A stretch of DNA of 20,556 bases, taken from the NCBI GenBank assembly GCA_002179805.1, contig NAVB01001850.1:1-20556 (forward strand), written 5' to 3'. Under the pieces are notes generated by a model. It searched no databases and was not told where the DNA came from. It saw only the letters and a list, made by a program, of their open reading frames with translations. Below are positions 1-10,800 of the stretch, piece after piece. Origin of the DNA: Acanthamoeba lenticulata (lineage: Eukaryota; Discosea; Longamoebia; Acanthamoebidae). The position numbers and the translations under genes are program-made. The first letter of the stretch is position 1. Every line of letters starts with the position of its first letter.

Positions 1-50
1 TTTATTTATTTTGAAAAAAAAAAAGAGCCTAAAGATCGACTTGGACGTAC

Positions 51-1112
51 CGGGCGGGGAAAGGAAGCGCGAGGAACGGGCTCGATGACTTTTGACGAAC
101 AGCAGCTTGAGCTCGTTGACCACCGCCATGCTGCAGCACACAGAGCCACGACCACGCGTCAATTCCAAACGTGAAATAGATCTTTTAAAAGGAATAAGTA
201 TTAGAAGGAACATCACGAACCCAGCGGGCAGGAGGTCCTTGTAGGCCGTGATGTTGGTGATGAGCTTGTTAAAGGTGGACGTGGAAAAGTCCTCCGGATA
301 ATAGGACATCCATATCCGCAAGAAGTCCACCATCCTGCGCCGCGCGTCTGGTGGGTGAGTCACCAGCTCACTGACCATTTCACACTCCCTGGGATCGAGA
401 TCACGTACCTCTGAGGCAGAGTCTTCTTCACCTGACGCACCACCTCAGCGCCCTTTTCCTTCTCGCACACCTGCACGAACCTGTGACGGAGTAAGGCGGG
501 AGCCGAATCGCAGACTGTGCGGTGAGGCGGATCCGCCCGCCTGCACAGAGAAGAGAAGCAGAAGTAGAGGGAGGAGAAGAAGAGAAGACGCACTGTTGTA
601 TCCACAAGTTGCAAAGCGTGGACGAGTGCTTTGTAAGTTGCCGGTAGCACAGCAGGAAGGCCTCTTGGTTGGCTGTACCGAGACAAGCAAACACGTACGT
701 TAAAAAAGGAAGATTTACAAACATATATTTTCCTTTATATATCGATTATCTTTTTAATAACGTAACTAAATGATCAAAGATGTCTTGATTAACTTTTTTT
801 ACGGTCATAGTTTAAATCATAAAATGAAAGCGGAAGGGGGGGGGGCGACTGGTTACCAATAGAAATATCAAACATCATCCGTCGGGCGAGAGTGGCAAAG
901 GCCTCCTTTTTCGTTTTCTTGTCGCCAGAGGCCTCCGCCTCGAACGCAGGCATACTTTCGGGGGCATCCGACGGCACCAAGGTCGATCTTCGCATCTTGG
1001 GCGTGCCTCCCCCCTCCCCGCCGGCGTTCTCTGTTGTGGTTTCCTCCATCGTATCGTGGCCCTCTCGTTGTGGCCTCCCTGGCGACGTTGCACCGTCGAC
1101 GGGTTGTTCCAT
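51..1112 (-). CDS. Probable RasGEF_N-domain protein, N-terminal part (3' end outside window)
   Basis: Five exons read on the minus strand: 1112-857, 672-594, 540-409, 334-221 and 130-51. A further donor at 50 leads out of the window. All junction phases agree and give about 220 residues. The first 85 residues are Ser/Thr/Pro/Glu-rich and probably disordered. Next comes FLLCYRQL (compare FLLTYRSF at the start of RasGEF_N domains), then LPQRMVDFLRIW and MSYYPEDF, matching the RasGEF_N 'RVLNxLxxW...DF' segment. If right, a catalytic RasGEF (Cdc25) domain should lie beyond the left edge, making this a GDP-GTP exchange factor for a Ras-like GTPase. The start at 1112 is the first ATG of the exon. 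The gene is divergent from the esterase gene at 1416. The exon structure is firmer than the family name, which rests on a short, weak match. Confidence 0.55.
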
Positions 1113-1415
1113 ATGGCCCTCACGTTCAAGCCCTTGACCACGGAGCGCAAGATTTACAGCGTCGTGTTCCGCACGACTGGGGCGAACTCGTCTGGCCTAC
1201 GCTCTCTTCACACGCGCGCTAAATGTGGTGCTCTGGGCCGCAAATGGCCGCCTTCCTTCTTTCTCACTCCGGCTGTTGTCGGTTGGCGTCCACTCGCACG
1301 TGCGAGCTCGGACCGAACTGTCGTCGCCACTCACGTGTGCTTTCTCCGTTGTTTTCTCTCTCCGCCCTTTTGTCTTTTCTTGGGCCACCTCCAAGTGTCG
1401 TCACCTCAGCTCACG
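1113..1415. promoter_or_regulatory. Divergent intergenic/promoter region
   Basis: These 303 bases separate the minus-strand start at 1112 from the plus-strand start at 1416, so they must hold both promoters and both 5' UTRs. There is no convincing TATA box. Open frames cross the region on both strands but show no recognisable protein. A pyrimidine-rich tract lies around 1345-1385, upstream of the esterase start. Confidence 0.5.
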
Positions 1416-2619
1416 ATGAGGCGCTTGGGTGGGCCACTGTTGGTGCGGCGAGGAGGAGATTGTGCAGCATCTTTGTTGCCGCTCCATGTGATTAGCGCGG
1501 CGCGTCGTCTGTACTCGCGAACAGCCCCGCAAGTCTCCTATGATCCGAAGGAGGGAACGGGTGTTATAGGCCCTAAGCCTGGCCGCAAGCACACCGCCAC
1601 CGTTCTCTTCATGCATGGTCTCGGTGATAACGGTAGTGCAGTCCACCACTGCTGTCGATTCTTGCAATCCAGCGTTAATTTTGTGAATTTGCTGTGTAGC
1701 GACGGGCTGGATGGACAGCGCGCACTGGCTCTACGAGAAGTTGGCACAAGAGGGCCATCCCGTTCGTTTTGTCCTCCCTAGCGCGTAGGGTGCACGCCTG
1801 CCCGCAACTTACGGCAGCCCCGCAGTTCAGCTCAACAGCTTGTCTCTTGTCGGCTGTGTGTGCGCAGCAAGATGCGTCGTATCACCATCAACGGAGGCAT
1901 GATGATGCCCGGCTGGTACGACATCGTCGGCCTTGATGAACGCGCGAAGGAGGACTTTGAGGGCATTCAGGAGTCGTACGACACCGGTGCGTCCTCCTTC
2001 GTCTGGGCGCTACCAGCGACCACATGGCGTTGACTCTCTATATCATCGTCGTGCAGTGTCTCGCCTTTTGCAAGCCGAGATGGTAGGAGAGGGCATCCCT
2101 CCCGACCGCATCTTTCTGGGCGGCTTCTCACAGGCACGTCTCGCCTCAACGTGAAGACCTCTCCTTCCTCTTGCGCTTAGACTTCTTTGTGATACACAGG
2201 GCGCGGCTATGGCGCTCTACTCGTGCTACTATCGCACCGCGCAGACACTGGGCGGCGTCGTGGCCCTCTCCGGCTACCTCCCCTTCGCCAACCAGGCCGA
2301 GCAGGTTTGTGTTCCAAACATTTCCGAAACATTATGTCAAAAATCTCACAAAATGGTTCCCAAACGCGTCACACAGATGGTGCAGAAGACGAACAAGACG
2401 CCGCTGTTGATGTGCCATGGCTTGGACGACGGGGTGGTGCTCTACCCGTGGGCCAAAGCCAGCTTCGACCAGCTGCAAAAGTGCGGAGTCGAAGGCCGCT
2501 TCAAGATCTACCCTGACATGGCCCACTCGGCCTCCGAAGAGGAACTCGACGACGTCCTTGACTTCATCCGGCAGCGACTCATCGCGTCATCAACACCTTC
2601 TTCTTCTTCTCATGTGTGA
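1416..2619 (+). CDS. Acyl-protein thioesterase / carboxylesterase (alpha/beta hydrolase), probably mitochondrial
   Basis: Six exons: 1416-1632, 1700-1784, 1868-1986, 2057-2133, 2200-2304 and 2377-2619, giving 281 residues with consistent phases. The family (APT1/2, LYPLA) hydrolyses thioesters or esters, for example removing palmitate from proteins. Visible motifs are HGLGD (about 67-71, oxyanion-hole region), PGWYDIVGL (matches the APT 'PSWFDIIGL'), GGFSQG with nucleophile Ser165, HGLDDGVV with the likely catalytic Asp219, and DMAHS with catalytic His251. The complete triad suggests an active enzyme. The first 40 residues (MRRLGG...RRLYSR) are Arg-rich with almost no acidic residues, like a mitochondrial targeting leader, and precede the point where cytosolic family members start. 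The third-to-last exon ends at a GC donor. The stop at 2617-2619 is followed by AATAAA. Confidence 0.9.
2134..2199 (+). other. GC-AG intron in the thioesterase gene
   Basis: This 66-nt intron starts GCACGT directly after the CAG codon of GGFSQ and ends ACACAG before GGC GCG GCT. Only this junction keeps the frame and restores the conserved GFSQG nucleophile elbow. The other introns modelled in the window begin with GT. Confidence 0.8.
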
Positions 2620-2622
2620 ACA

Positions 2623-2628
2623 AATAAA
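2623..2628 (+). terminator. Polyadenylation signal AATAAA (thioesterase gene)
   Basis: A canonical AATAAA lies four bases after the TGA stop. It sits in the 23-base gap before the end of the convergent TOPLESS-like gene at 2643, so the thioesterase 3' UTR must run antisense into that gene. Confidence 0.7.
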
Positions 2629-2642
2629 TGTCAAGACGCGAT

Positions 2643-5600
2643 TCAGAAGGCAACGCGATACACTTGCCCGCTGGTGGTGCCCAACATAAAGGCCGGCAGC
2701 AGTTGCTCTTGGGCGTCCCTTGGCGCCACCACGCTCACGCACGATGCCTGCTCAGGTATCGGATGCGCGCCGTTCACGGCCAGCGTCTGCATCATCATCA
2801 ACAGCAAGTCTTATGAGTCAATCAAGCAAGCGAGCAAAGCGAGATGAAGAAGAAGAGACCTGAGGATGAAGGCTCAGCAGCACGCCATCGGCAAACACGC
2901 AGGCGATCATGCTCTCGTCCGCCTGTAAATTGTTGGTCAGCGGGAAGACAGCTTCAAGGAGAAGAGGGTTGGGGAGCACGAACCGAAAAGGCCGCGCCTA
3001 CGATGGAGTGGACGGTGGCCGGAGTGAAGTTGGTAGCCCAGGCCTTCCTCCGCATGTCGTACAACGCCACCTGCGCCACCACATTTTGAATATTAAAATA
3101 AAAGACATAAAATGGAATAAAAGAGCGAAAACGAAAGGGGAGTCACGCGCCTCTGAGTCAGAATGAAAGAGAGCGACCGAGCCAGAGCTGTTAAGCGAAA
3201 CGTAAACGGGCACGCTGTTGCCCGACGGCATCAGCATCGAGGTAAGGGGCAAAGCGCCAGCAGCAGGCGTTGGGCCGTTGGGCCGCCAGGATGTGAAGTA
3301 GATCCGTCCGCCGCTGTCGGTGGCGATGAGCTCGTCCTCAGAGACAAAGGCCAGCGAGATGACGTCGCTTCCGGGGTGGCCCGTGGGGATGACGTTGAGA
3401 TCGCGGTCAAGCCCACGCACGCTGCGCACGTGAATGGCGCCCGCGGCGCCCAACCCAAACACGTTGTTGTCGAAGCTGTAGCCAGCCAGCGCAGTAAACG
3501 GTTCAAAAGCTTTCGTGAAAGGCGCCTTGATCTTCGCTCGCACATCAACTACGCTGAACTGGCGGCCGACCAGAACCAGCGCGTACGCATTGTTCTGCAC
3601 GCAATTGCGCGTGAGAGGATGATCAACGCCGACATGAAGACGAACATTTCTACCGCGACGAGGCATTCGGTCATGTACCGAGGTGACGATGAGCTGAATA
3701 GAACCTGCGCCGTCTTGTTGGTATTGCTGTTCGTACTCTTGCTTAACCTCGCCTGTCAGGACACACAAGCCCAAGTCGCAGGCCAGATGCCAAGTAAAGT
3801 AAAATGTAAAATGAATAACAATTAGAAAAGAAGAAAGAAAAAAAAAGCGTTTGTGCAGGACCCGCACCGTGTGACTGCAACTGGAACACGCGCAAAAAGC
3901 CGCTGACGTCGATGGTGAGGAGGTAACCGAACTTGCCAATGTGGCGCAGTCGGACAACGCTGCTGCGTACGTCAGTGACCTTGGTTACTGTCGCCTTTGG
4001 CCGCGAATCCGACAAGGTTTGGACTGACGACGACGACAAAGGCAGTGGCGTCACAGGCGGACCACTCGCTGCAGGCGTCATCGCCGTTGACGGCGTTGGC
4101 GTGGCCAGCGTTTGGGTATCCGTCCCTGAAGGTGGCGGTAATGGTGGTCTGGAGACACAACATACGATTAATCTTGGCGTTGGTCTCGCGAACACGAGTC
4201 ATGCGTGGAGCGTACGGGGAGGCTGGGCTGGCGTGGGCCGCGGGTGTGTTGAATGTAGACGCTGGCGGGAATGAAGAAGAAGAAGAAGAATTCGTTGCCG
4301 TTGTCGTTTTCATGCTAGTAGAGGATGATGCTCGGGCAGACGAAGGGAGTGATGGTGATGACGATACTGATGAAGGGGAAGGCATAGACAACGGTGAAAT
4401 AGAAAGAGGAGGGAGAGGAGGTAGAGATGAAGATGGAGTCGGCAACAAAGCCTTTGATTCCAGGCGAGGGCGCTTCTTGTTACTGCTCTGGACTTGAGGC
4501 CCAAAGACGGCCACAATGCCCTTACTCCTCGAGTAGATGCCCAGCAGGCCGTTGCTGTAAGAGATGCCGCCAATCCCGCCTGTGTCCCACGCGGTGTGAG
4601 TCAAATCTGGAGAGGAAGAATAGGAGAGAGAGAGAGAGAAAGAGAAAGGGCATCATCTTGAAGTTGTCCGGGCGCACCTGAGACCAGGTCGTCGCCTGGC
4701 ACAAGGCAGGATTTGACGATCGGGTAAGCCTTGCTGGTGTCCCACAGATGCACTCCGGACTGGGACGCCACCGCAATCCACGAGTCCACGACAGGCTAAA
4801 CCGAGGCAACACACAGAGGGGAGAGAGTAATGATGATGATGATGATGAGTAGAAGCACTTGTGAGGTTGCGACCTTGGGGCGGTTAAGCCTCAACAGGGG
4901 GGGGGAGCACCTCAATGCGCGGCATGGGGCCCTCACGCGTGGGGCCCTCGTAGCCCTTGAGCTGGAAAGACTTGGGCTCCGGTTTGTCGTTATGCCACTC
5001 CTGGAAGACAAGAGTGGCGTCAGGTCAGACCAGTCCTTCCTTCGTCCTTCGTCATCTTCCCTTACCACAACGCAGTCGAGGTGCGGGCCGACGCTGAAGA
5101 CGCGGTCGCCCACGACGCACACGTCGGTACTGTACTTGCCGCCTTCCAGTGATGCAAATTGGAGCACTTTCTTGTCTGTTTTGGGATTTATTCAGTTTTT
5201 GTGTGCGTCTTGTGAGTATTCGCTGGAGAGGCTCAAGGGAACAAAAGGTACCTTTTGCGTAGCAGTTGATGCCAAACTTGCCGGTGGTGAGGATGAAGGG
5301 CAACTCATGCATGGAAGCCACGCAGACCCCGAGCACGGGCCCGTCGTGCCTGGTCGTTATCGTGTTGATCTCGTTATTGAGTGGTCATACCATCAACTGG
5401 CACCAGTTGGCGAGCGGGGCAGGTACGGAAAGGTTGAGACGGCAACGCGGCGCTTGAGGTCCCACACGATGACGCGCGAGTCGCGCGAGCACGAGACCAG
5501 CCGGTTGGGCATGAAGCGCGAGACGACCAGACGGAAGACCAAGTCGGTATGAGCCGACAGCACGGCGTCCTTAGTGGCCTTCCTCTCATCCCACGTATAC

Positions 5601-7764
5601 ACCACGATGTCGCCCGAGTGATAGCCGACGACGAACGAGGCCGGGCTCGTCCACACGAGCGCCCGGACCGCGCACTTTCGCTCGGGGTCCTGCATGGCAA
5701 AGAGCTCGGTGGCCTCATGCTGCAGTCAAGACAGAAGGTTGTCAGCAGGGAGGCTCAGGCTAAATGCTGATCACAAAGAAGAGGAAGAGAACTTTTGAGC
5801 TTTTCCTCGACGTGATTTTCCACAGCGCAAACTGACCAGAACCAAAGCCAACGAGGAGGGTACGGTCCGGGGGAGCCACTGGTGGGCCGGACACCCTAAT
5901 CAGGGGTTGGAACGCAATGCTGGTGATAGGCTCGCCTGTGACACATTTTTTTCGAAAAAGAATGAAATAAGCGTTGAAAATAAAAATAAAAAATGGTGGG
6001 GCGTACTCGTTAGCTTGCTGGTGTTGATCTCGGCCCAGGAGTGGAGGAGGTTCTTAACCAACATGCTCGGGTCTATGCTAGATGGCGCCGGTGTGGGCAC
6101 AGAGGAAGAGGATGAAGACGTGGGTCTCGGTGCGGCAGAGGCTGCCTGCGCGGGCAGTGCCGCATGTGTGGACGCGCCCGGCGCCTCTGCGGCCGAGGGA
6201 GCAATGGCTTTCGTAGCTACTGTGCGTCGGCTCTTCTTCCGTGGCGGCTCTGACGTTTCTCCGTTACTGTTCGGCTGAGGAGCGTCCTGCTGGGACGGCG
6301 CGGCTGTAGGCCTGCCCAACACTGGCTCAACGGGTGTCGGGGCAGTGGCGAGTGGAAGAATAGAGGAAGCGGGAGCAGGCATTGCAGGAGATTGAAGGGC
6401 AGCGGGCGCCAGCGCGGGTACAGAAGCAGGCACGGCCGTGAGTACGGGCGAGGGTACGGGCACTAGCGTGGGCGTAGAAGCGGGCACAGACACGGGTACG
6501 GGCGTGGGCGTGAGCGTGGACGTGGACGTGGGCGTGGAAACGAGTACGGGCGTAGGCGCAGGCGTAGGCACGGATGCGGGCATAGAAGCGCTAGTGGGCG
6601 CGGACACAAGAGTAGGTACGGGCAAGGGCATGGTTGCTGCAACAGGAGCAAGCACAGGCGCGGATGTGGGCGTCGGCACTGGCGTGGACACGGGCACAGG
6701 TGTAGGCGCGGGCGGAGGAGACTGAGGCCGAGGCGACGCAAGCAATCCTTCGCATTTGTGGTCCACCTGACAACAACAAACGTTTCACCGTCGTCGTCGC
6801 AAGGCTGAAGTCAGCAACCACTTGAAAAGCGTCGACCAGAAAAGAGTGGAGAAGCGCACCAGCAAAGACCTCAAAATGACTTTTTGTTGGGTGCCCTTTG
6901 GAAGCAGAGGCTTGCAGTGATTGTCATGCTGCCAGTTCAGGCTGAGCCAGCCGAAAAGAGTGAGAAGAGTTGTGAGCACAGGTACAAAAGAGAAAGAGGG
7001 GCTGAACACCAACCTCTGGTTGATCAGCTTGCGTAACCGTCCGGGATCGATGGTCGGCAACTTCAAGAAGGGCTGCAGATGTGGGTTGGCCGCGATAAGG
7101 TCCTTCAACTGCTCTACCGCGAGCTGCCTGCGGGCGGCCTCGTCCGCGTCTTCCAGTGGCCTGCAACTCCCAAGAGTGCCTGAGCATAAGCTGCTACAAG
7201 CGTAGCAGCGATGGGAAAGTGGTACATGGGGTCCTCGAGCAAGAGCGCCGAAGTGAGCTGAGCATAGACGGGATGGGCCTTCCATGGCGCCAGGTCCTTC
7301 CTGAGCATCTCGACGCAAGCTTGGGTGTCCTTCCTGCAACCACAAGGGACTTACTTCGTAGTAAGCGAAAGAGGGCTGTTGTAGCGTGCACGCGTACTCT
7401 CGAAGCATATGCAGGAATCGCTGCTGCTTGATGAAGAGCATGAGGTCCTTTGTAGGCTCATCCGGCTCCTCTGTGGTCAAAAAGGTAGCCAGGTGTTTCT
7501 GTACTTTGGCCCACTTGCCCTGTTGGGCGAGCTTGGCGAAGTAATCAACACTGAGGTGCAATCTTGCCTGCCTCAGCAAGCTGCAAAGAGCTCAGCCTCT
7601 AACCGCTTCGTGGGCAAGCAAGAGAATAAAAATCAAGTAGTGGCAAATCGTTCGTACCGTTCGGCCACACTTGGCAGCTTTACTTCGAACAGATGCTGCG
7701 CGATGACCAGCAGCAACTCCTGCCGTACCTTGGTTGCCGGAGCTGGCAGAGCGTGCTTTTCCAT
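2643..7764 (-). CDS. TOPLESS-like LisH-CTLH-WD40 protein (probable transcriptional corepressor)
   Basis: Eighteen exons on the minus strand: 7764-7658, 7580-7398, 7333-7226, 7160-7014, 6941-6860, 6766-6007, 5935-5793, 5719-5427, 5349-5252, 5175-5066, 5000-4911, 4795-4678, 4606-4216, 4148-3868, 3752-3178, 3070-3002, 2922-2860 and 2786-2643. They total 3762 nt and encode 1253 residues; plant TPL has about 1130. The N-terminus has LisH (QELLLVIAQHLFE, about 15-27), then CTLH/CRA sequence (VDYFAKLAQQGKWAKV). It then carries the near-diagnostic TOPLESS stretch RLRKLINQSLNWQH...CK followed by VDHKC (plant: LINQSLNWQH, VDHTC). A Pro/Thr/Val minisatellite linker follows, with a basic NLS-like RKKSRR and a WD40-rich remainder (LLVGFGSGQFALW, VIVWDLKRR, GVHLWDTS). 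A Ser-rich insert lies near 790-876. In plants the N-terminal domain binds EAR-type repressor motifs; here a corepressor role is inferred. Confidence 0.85.
6420..6725 (-). repeat. Hexamer-based minisatellite coding for a Pro/Val/Thr-rich linker
   Basis: On the plus strand the tract repeats units such as GTGGGC, ACGGGC and GTAGGC. Inside exon 6 of the TOPLESS-like gene it encodes imperfect TPVP/TPTP/VSTP units. It stays in frame because the basic unit is a multiple of three. It separates the N-terminal LisH/CTLH module from the WD40 part and is probably disordered and length-variable. Confidence 0.85.
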
Positions 7765-7790
7765 CAACAGTGCCACTACAGTATCGATTT

Positions 7791-7826
7791 TTGTTTTGCT
7801 TTTTTGTTTTGTTTTGTTTTGTTTTG
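7791..7826. repeat. TTTTG-type simple repeat between two tandem genes
   Basis: A run of TTTTG/TTTGT units lies between the GH15 stop (7886) and the TOPLESS-like start (7764), both on the minus strand. The two coding regions are only 121 bases apart, so this tract lies in the presumed GH15 3' UTR or TOPLESS-like promoter. There is no room for another gene. Confidence 0.7.
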
Positions 7827-7885
7827 CATTTTACTTTTAAACCCTAAAATCTCCGGACAGCGTTTGTGTAGTGTTGGTACACGCC

Positions 7886-10800
7886 TCAGCCGAGCCTCCT
7901 GTCCAGGTTAAAGGCAGCGCTGATGAGAGCGAGGTGGGTGAACGCCTGAGGAAAGTTGCCCAGAGCCAGGCCCGTGTAGCCGGTCTGCTCAGCGTAGAGG
8001 CCAAGATGATTGGCGTAAGTAAGCATCTCCTCAAACTTGAGCTGTGCCTCACGCAGCTTCGTGCAGTCCTTGTCTCCCGCCCGCGCCAACGCTTCAATCA
8101 ACCAGAATGTGCACTGCATAAGCGTGACACCCAATGGGAGTTCGAGATAAGTGGCCTGTGTGCGAACCAATACAAACGTAAACCTAGTGCGCACCATGTT
8201 AAAAGTTCCCTCGCCGCCCTTGAGACCGTCCTTTCCAGCCTCGGTGTTGTACCGATAGACGAGGGTGTCGGACGTCAGACCGCCCTATTTATCCATTCCA
8301 CATTAAATTGAGTCTCATCAAAGAAATGTATATTTTATTGTTAAAAAATGATATAAAAAAACAAAATAATGTACCTTATCGGGCGAGAGGCTGATGCGCT
8401 TGATGGTGGACGTCATCCGAGGGTCTGTGGGCGAGATGAAGAAGACCAACGGAAGTATGAGATTCGCCGCGTCCAGCGTGTCGCATCCGTAGTGCATGAC
8501 GAACGACTGGATCTTCGGGTCATAGCCCTTCTCCATGATCTCCTGTGATCCGCAAGCAACAAAGCTGCATGAGAACTTATTCGACGCAACGGCAAGAAGA
8601 CTCGCAAAGTGTACCTCGTAGAGCAGGTCTCGGCTTCGCTGCCACTTCTCCTTGTTGAGGGCCGACTTGGAGTACTTGTCCGCCAGCCGCACGCCACGAT
8701 CGAGGCAGACCCACATCATGACCTTGGAATATACGAAATGCTGCTTGTCCCCGCGTACCTCCCACATGCCTGCAGACAAGGTGGTTCGTTATCATCATCA
8801 CCACCATCATCACCATCATCACTGTTATGGAACCTCTGCTCTGTACCGTGGTCTTTGAGGTGCCAGTTGTCCGCGACAAAGTCGACAATTTTGCGGATGT
8901 AGCACCACAAATCATAGCTTATGGGCGAGTACTTGTTGTAGATGTACACCGAGTCCTGTCCACCACACAGTCAAAACCACAACTTGCAAGCAAGTGATGT
9001 TGGTGTCGGTGATGGCGGCATATGTACCAGGAGCTCACCATAAATGTCCAGTTGGACTTGGTTGTAGGCGCCGTTGCCCACGCGCACCGGGCGGGAGCCT
9101 AAGGGGGCAAGGTCAGACCTCCAGAGGCGCATCATCAACTGAGAAACGATGTACTGTACCTTTGTAGCCCTCAAAGTGGTCCAGCTCGTACTCGGGCAGG
9201 TGGCTCTCTCCGTGAATCCCGTACAGAGGCTGCAGCTGCCCGCCCTTCTCGTCCACCTCCTTGCACCGCGCCTCCAGATAACCCATAAACTCGCTCGCTT
9301 CCCTGCCACGCGAGCGCTTCGTCAGTTTCGAGGGATTGATTCAAGGACAAAAGAACAAGAACTCGTGTACTTGTGGAAGCCAATTCTCAGGAAGCCGTAG
9401 AGCGTGAAGGCGGCATCGCGCAGCCACGTGTAGCGGTAGTCCCAGTTCCGCTCGCCGCCCAGGTCCTCAGGCAGGGAACACGTCGGAGCGGCCACGATGG
9501 CGCCCGTGGGAGCAAACGTGAGCAGCTTCATCACCAGCGCCGAGCGGTACACCATCTCTCGCCAGCGCCCTGTTGTGATAGATCATAAATTAATATTTAA
9601 AATAAAAAAAATAAAAAAATAATAAAGAGGCTTAGCGAGAATGATAACCTTTGTAGGTGCATTGCGCGAGCCACTTGTGCCAATAGTCGATGGTGCTCTC
9701 GAACACTTGTTTAGTGGATACTTTTGGGCAATATCAACAAAATAAAATCAAAAAATCGTTCAAAATAGCTGCTTCAGCAGCACGGCTGCAAGGGGAAAGA
9801 ACCTTTGTGGCAGGCGTCGTGGAGGTCGTCCTCAACATCACACAAGATGAAGTTGACCTTTTTGTCGCCCTCCTTAAGGCAGATGTTGCCTTCGACTGCT
9901 CCGTCCTCTCGTATGTCAACACCTGCCATTAAACACAACAAAAGCAGGGTCAGCTGAATGGCGGCGAGAGTGCAAGGAGTGTCTGATGAGCATCGGCCCC
10001 ATGCTCGCTCGACATGAAGAGGAAGAACACCGAGATCATGAGGAAACAAAAAGGATACGGCACGGTGGATTCCCGGGTGGTCGCCCACCCCAGTACTAAC
10101 ACTGCCTGGCGCAGCTTAACTTCGCTGTTCGGATGGGAAGCGGTGCTTTCTGCGCAGTATGGCCGTATCCGACAACAGACGACTCCAACAATCACTTTGA
10201 CACGCGCACGGACGACAGACGAACGTACTCATAGGAGTGAACAGCGAGAGGGTGAGCGACTTGGACAAGAAGCGGACGCCGCATCCAGTAGGCTTCACCT
10301 CGTGCGTGTCTCGAGCGTAATTGAAGGCAGGCTTACACTCCATCTTGAAGCACATCTTGCCATGAACCACTGCATGGAAGGGTGAGCCATGAATGTCGTT
10401 TGCCGATTGGCGCGCGACAAAACGAAACAAGAAGGGCTGGCCGGACCAGAGAGCTGTCGGATGATCGCGTTGTGCGTGCTGGAGCCGTTGATGCAGAGCC
10501 CCTTATTGCCCACGGGCATGTAGTCCACGACCTGGGCGATGCCATCCACGGTCGAGATGCGCGTCACCAGGACGTTGGTATCCAGCCTGTCATGAGGTCG
10601 TCGTTGTTGTCGTCGTCAGTTCGTGAGCTCACAGGAGGGCCAGCAGAGAGGCGACCATGTGGGCTGAACACCACTTACCAGTAGTACTGCTTGTAGTTTG
10701 CGCCCTCGGCCTTCACGGGCGTGATGGACCAGTGGCCTCCCTTCCTGCTGTCCAGCAGCGAGGCAAAGATGGACGGGCTCTGTGCGCCACAACGACCTCA

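Noticed and set aside
389..408. A 20-nt intron in the RasGEF_N-like gene
   Set aside because: It would keep frame, but a 74-nt intron with the same GTACGT donor and a GGCGCAG acceptor at 335 has the same phase, fits the usual intron size here and matches the domain better.
3163..3825. 220-codon plus-strand open frame
   Set aside because: It is antisense to exon 15 of the TOPLESS-like gene, which has consistent splice phases and WD40-like sequence. The plus-strand text has no recognisable features.
4830..5552. 240-codon plus-strand open frame
   Set aside because: It crosses several exons and introns of the TOPLESS-like gene in antisense and starts in a TGA/ATG microsatellite. It is a shadow.
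6438..6725. 95-codon Val/Gly/Thr-rich plus-strand frame
   Set aside because: It is the antisense reading of the hexamer minisatellite in the TOPLESS-like gene.
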